Below the pieces are notes generated by a model that did not search any database, was not told the origin of the DNA, and saw only the letters and a list, made by a program, of their open reading frames with translations. Below, piece by piece: positions 63,935-64,000 of a stretch of DNA of 64,000 bases. A program made the position numbers and the translations under genes. Origin of the DNA: Chondrosia reniformis. Taxonomy: Eukaryota > Porifera > Demospongiae > Chondrillida > Chondrillidae. The stretch covers positions 2,420,501 through 2,484,500 of the forward strand of contig OX359196.1 in NCBI GenBank assembly GCA_947172415.1, given 5' to 3'. The number at the start of each line of letters is the position of its first letter. Position 1 is the first letter of the stretch.

Positions 63935-64000
63935 CAAGTATTTGAGTTTAAAAACTCGTGGGGCTGCCGCCCCCCGAATATACTCGAACTACTTGGCCGC
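63935..64000 (+). mobile_element. GC-hairpin element, cut off by window end (copy H)
   Basis: It begins CAAGTATTTGAG after AAAA, followed by GAGTTTAAAAACTC, GGGGCTGCCGCCCC and ACTACTTGGCCGC, like the left end of 8213-8638. The matching array positions 56681 and 57224 (CAGCTTATA followed by an A-rich stretch) are the empty site. Confidence 0.72.

Noticed and set aside
1-64000. CRISPR-like interpretation of the short regular repeats
   Set aside because: The repeats are contiguous 13-mers without spacers, in a eukaryote-type sequence with retroelements.

Overview
The window looks like non-coding eukaryotic DNA, most likely from an invertebrate animal. Most of it is an AT-rich minisatellite built on a 13-bp unit (TAGTTGTATGTAC on the T/G-rich strand). 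Into this are set about 20 islands of unrelated sequence, nearly all recognisable as transposable elements or their debris. I find no intact host gene, tRNA, rRNA or CRISPR array. The invertebrate guess rests on Penelope-like retroelements with a GIY-YIG domain, a HIRAN-like ORF inside a DNA transposon, and a LINE 3' end with a pentanucleotide tail. Species and phylum cannot be fixed from the sequence.

Layout. From 1 to 27.0 kb the minisatellite is in T/G orientation. It is interrupted by MITEs (373-822, 19044-19492), a TIR transposon with an ORF (2639-3406), an unclassified island (4735-5365), a Penelope-like element (6101-8652) with another element nested in it, a LINE tail (10085-10460), a Penelope-derived foldback (15436-15550), several members of a GC-hairpin-ended family, and a foldback element (25003-25761). 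From 27.0 to 47.6 kb the array changes orientation repeatedly: A/C-rich 27.0-34.68, T/G 34.70-36.78, A/C 36.78-39.59, T/G 39.61-47.57. From 47.6 to 64.0 kb it is A/C-rich and carries inverted counterparts of the left-side islands (47567-47758, 48745-49512, 54662-55116, 62352-62794), a second Penelope-like element (59418-62018) and a window-truncated GC-hairpin element.

The whole is therefore a degenerate inverted duplication with its axis near 37.2 kb. The left arm is about 11 kb longer between the two MITEs. Direct higher-order duplications lie on top of it (about 544, 603, 1491, 2220 and 2730 bp spacings, and a roughly 19-kb one). Because the array is paralogous to itself, many transposon insertions have an 'empty site' elsewhere in the window. 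This allows target-site duplications and element ends to be read directly.

The most notable signals are: hammerhead-ribozyme-like motifs in the terminal regions of both Penelope elements; a TA-flanked TIR transposon carrying a HIRAN-like ORF; a short element family with GC-rich hairpins at both ends and an A-run target preference; four MITE copies that look like one insertion multiplied by duplication; and orientation-switch junctions that are themselves duplicated. The three Penelope reverse-transcriptase reading frames are broken, each in a different way.
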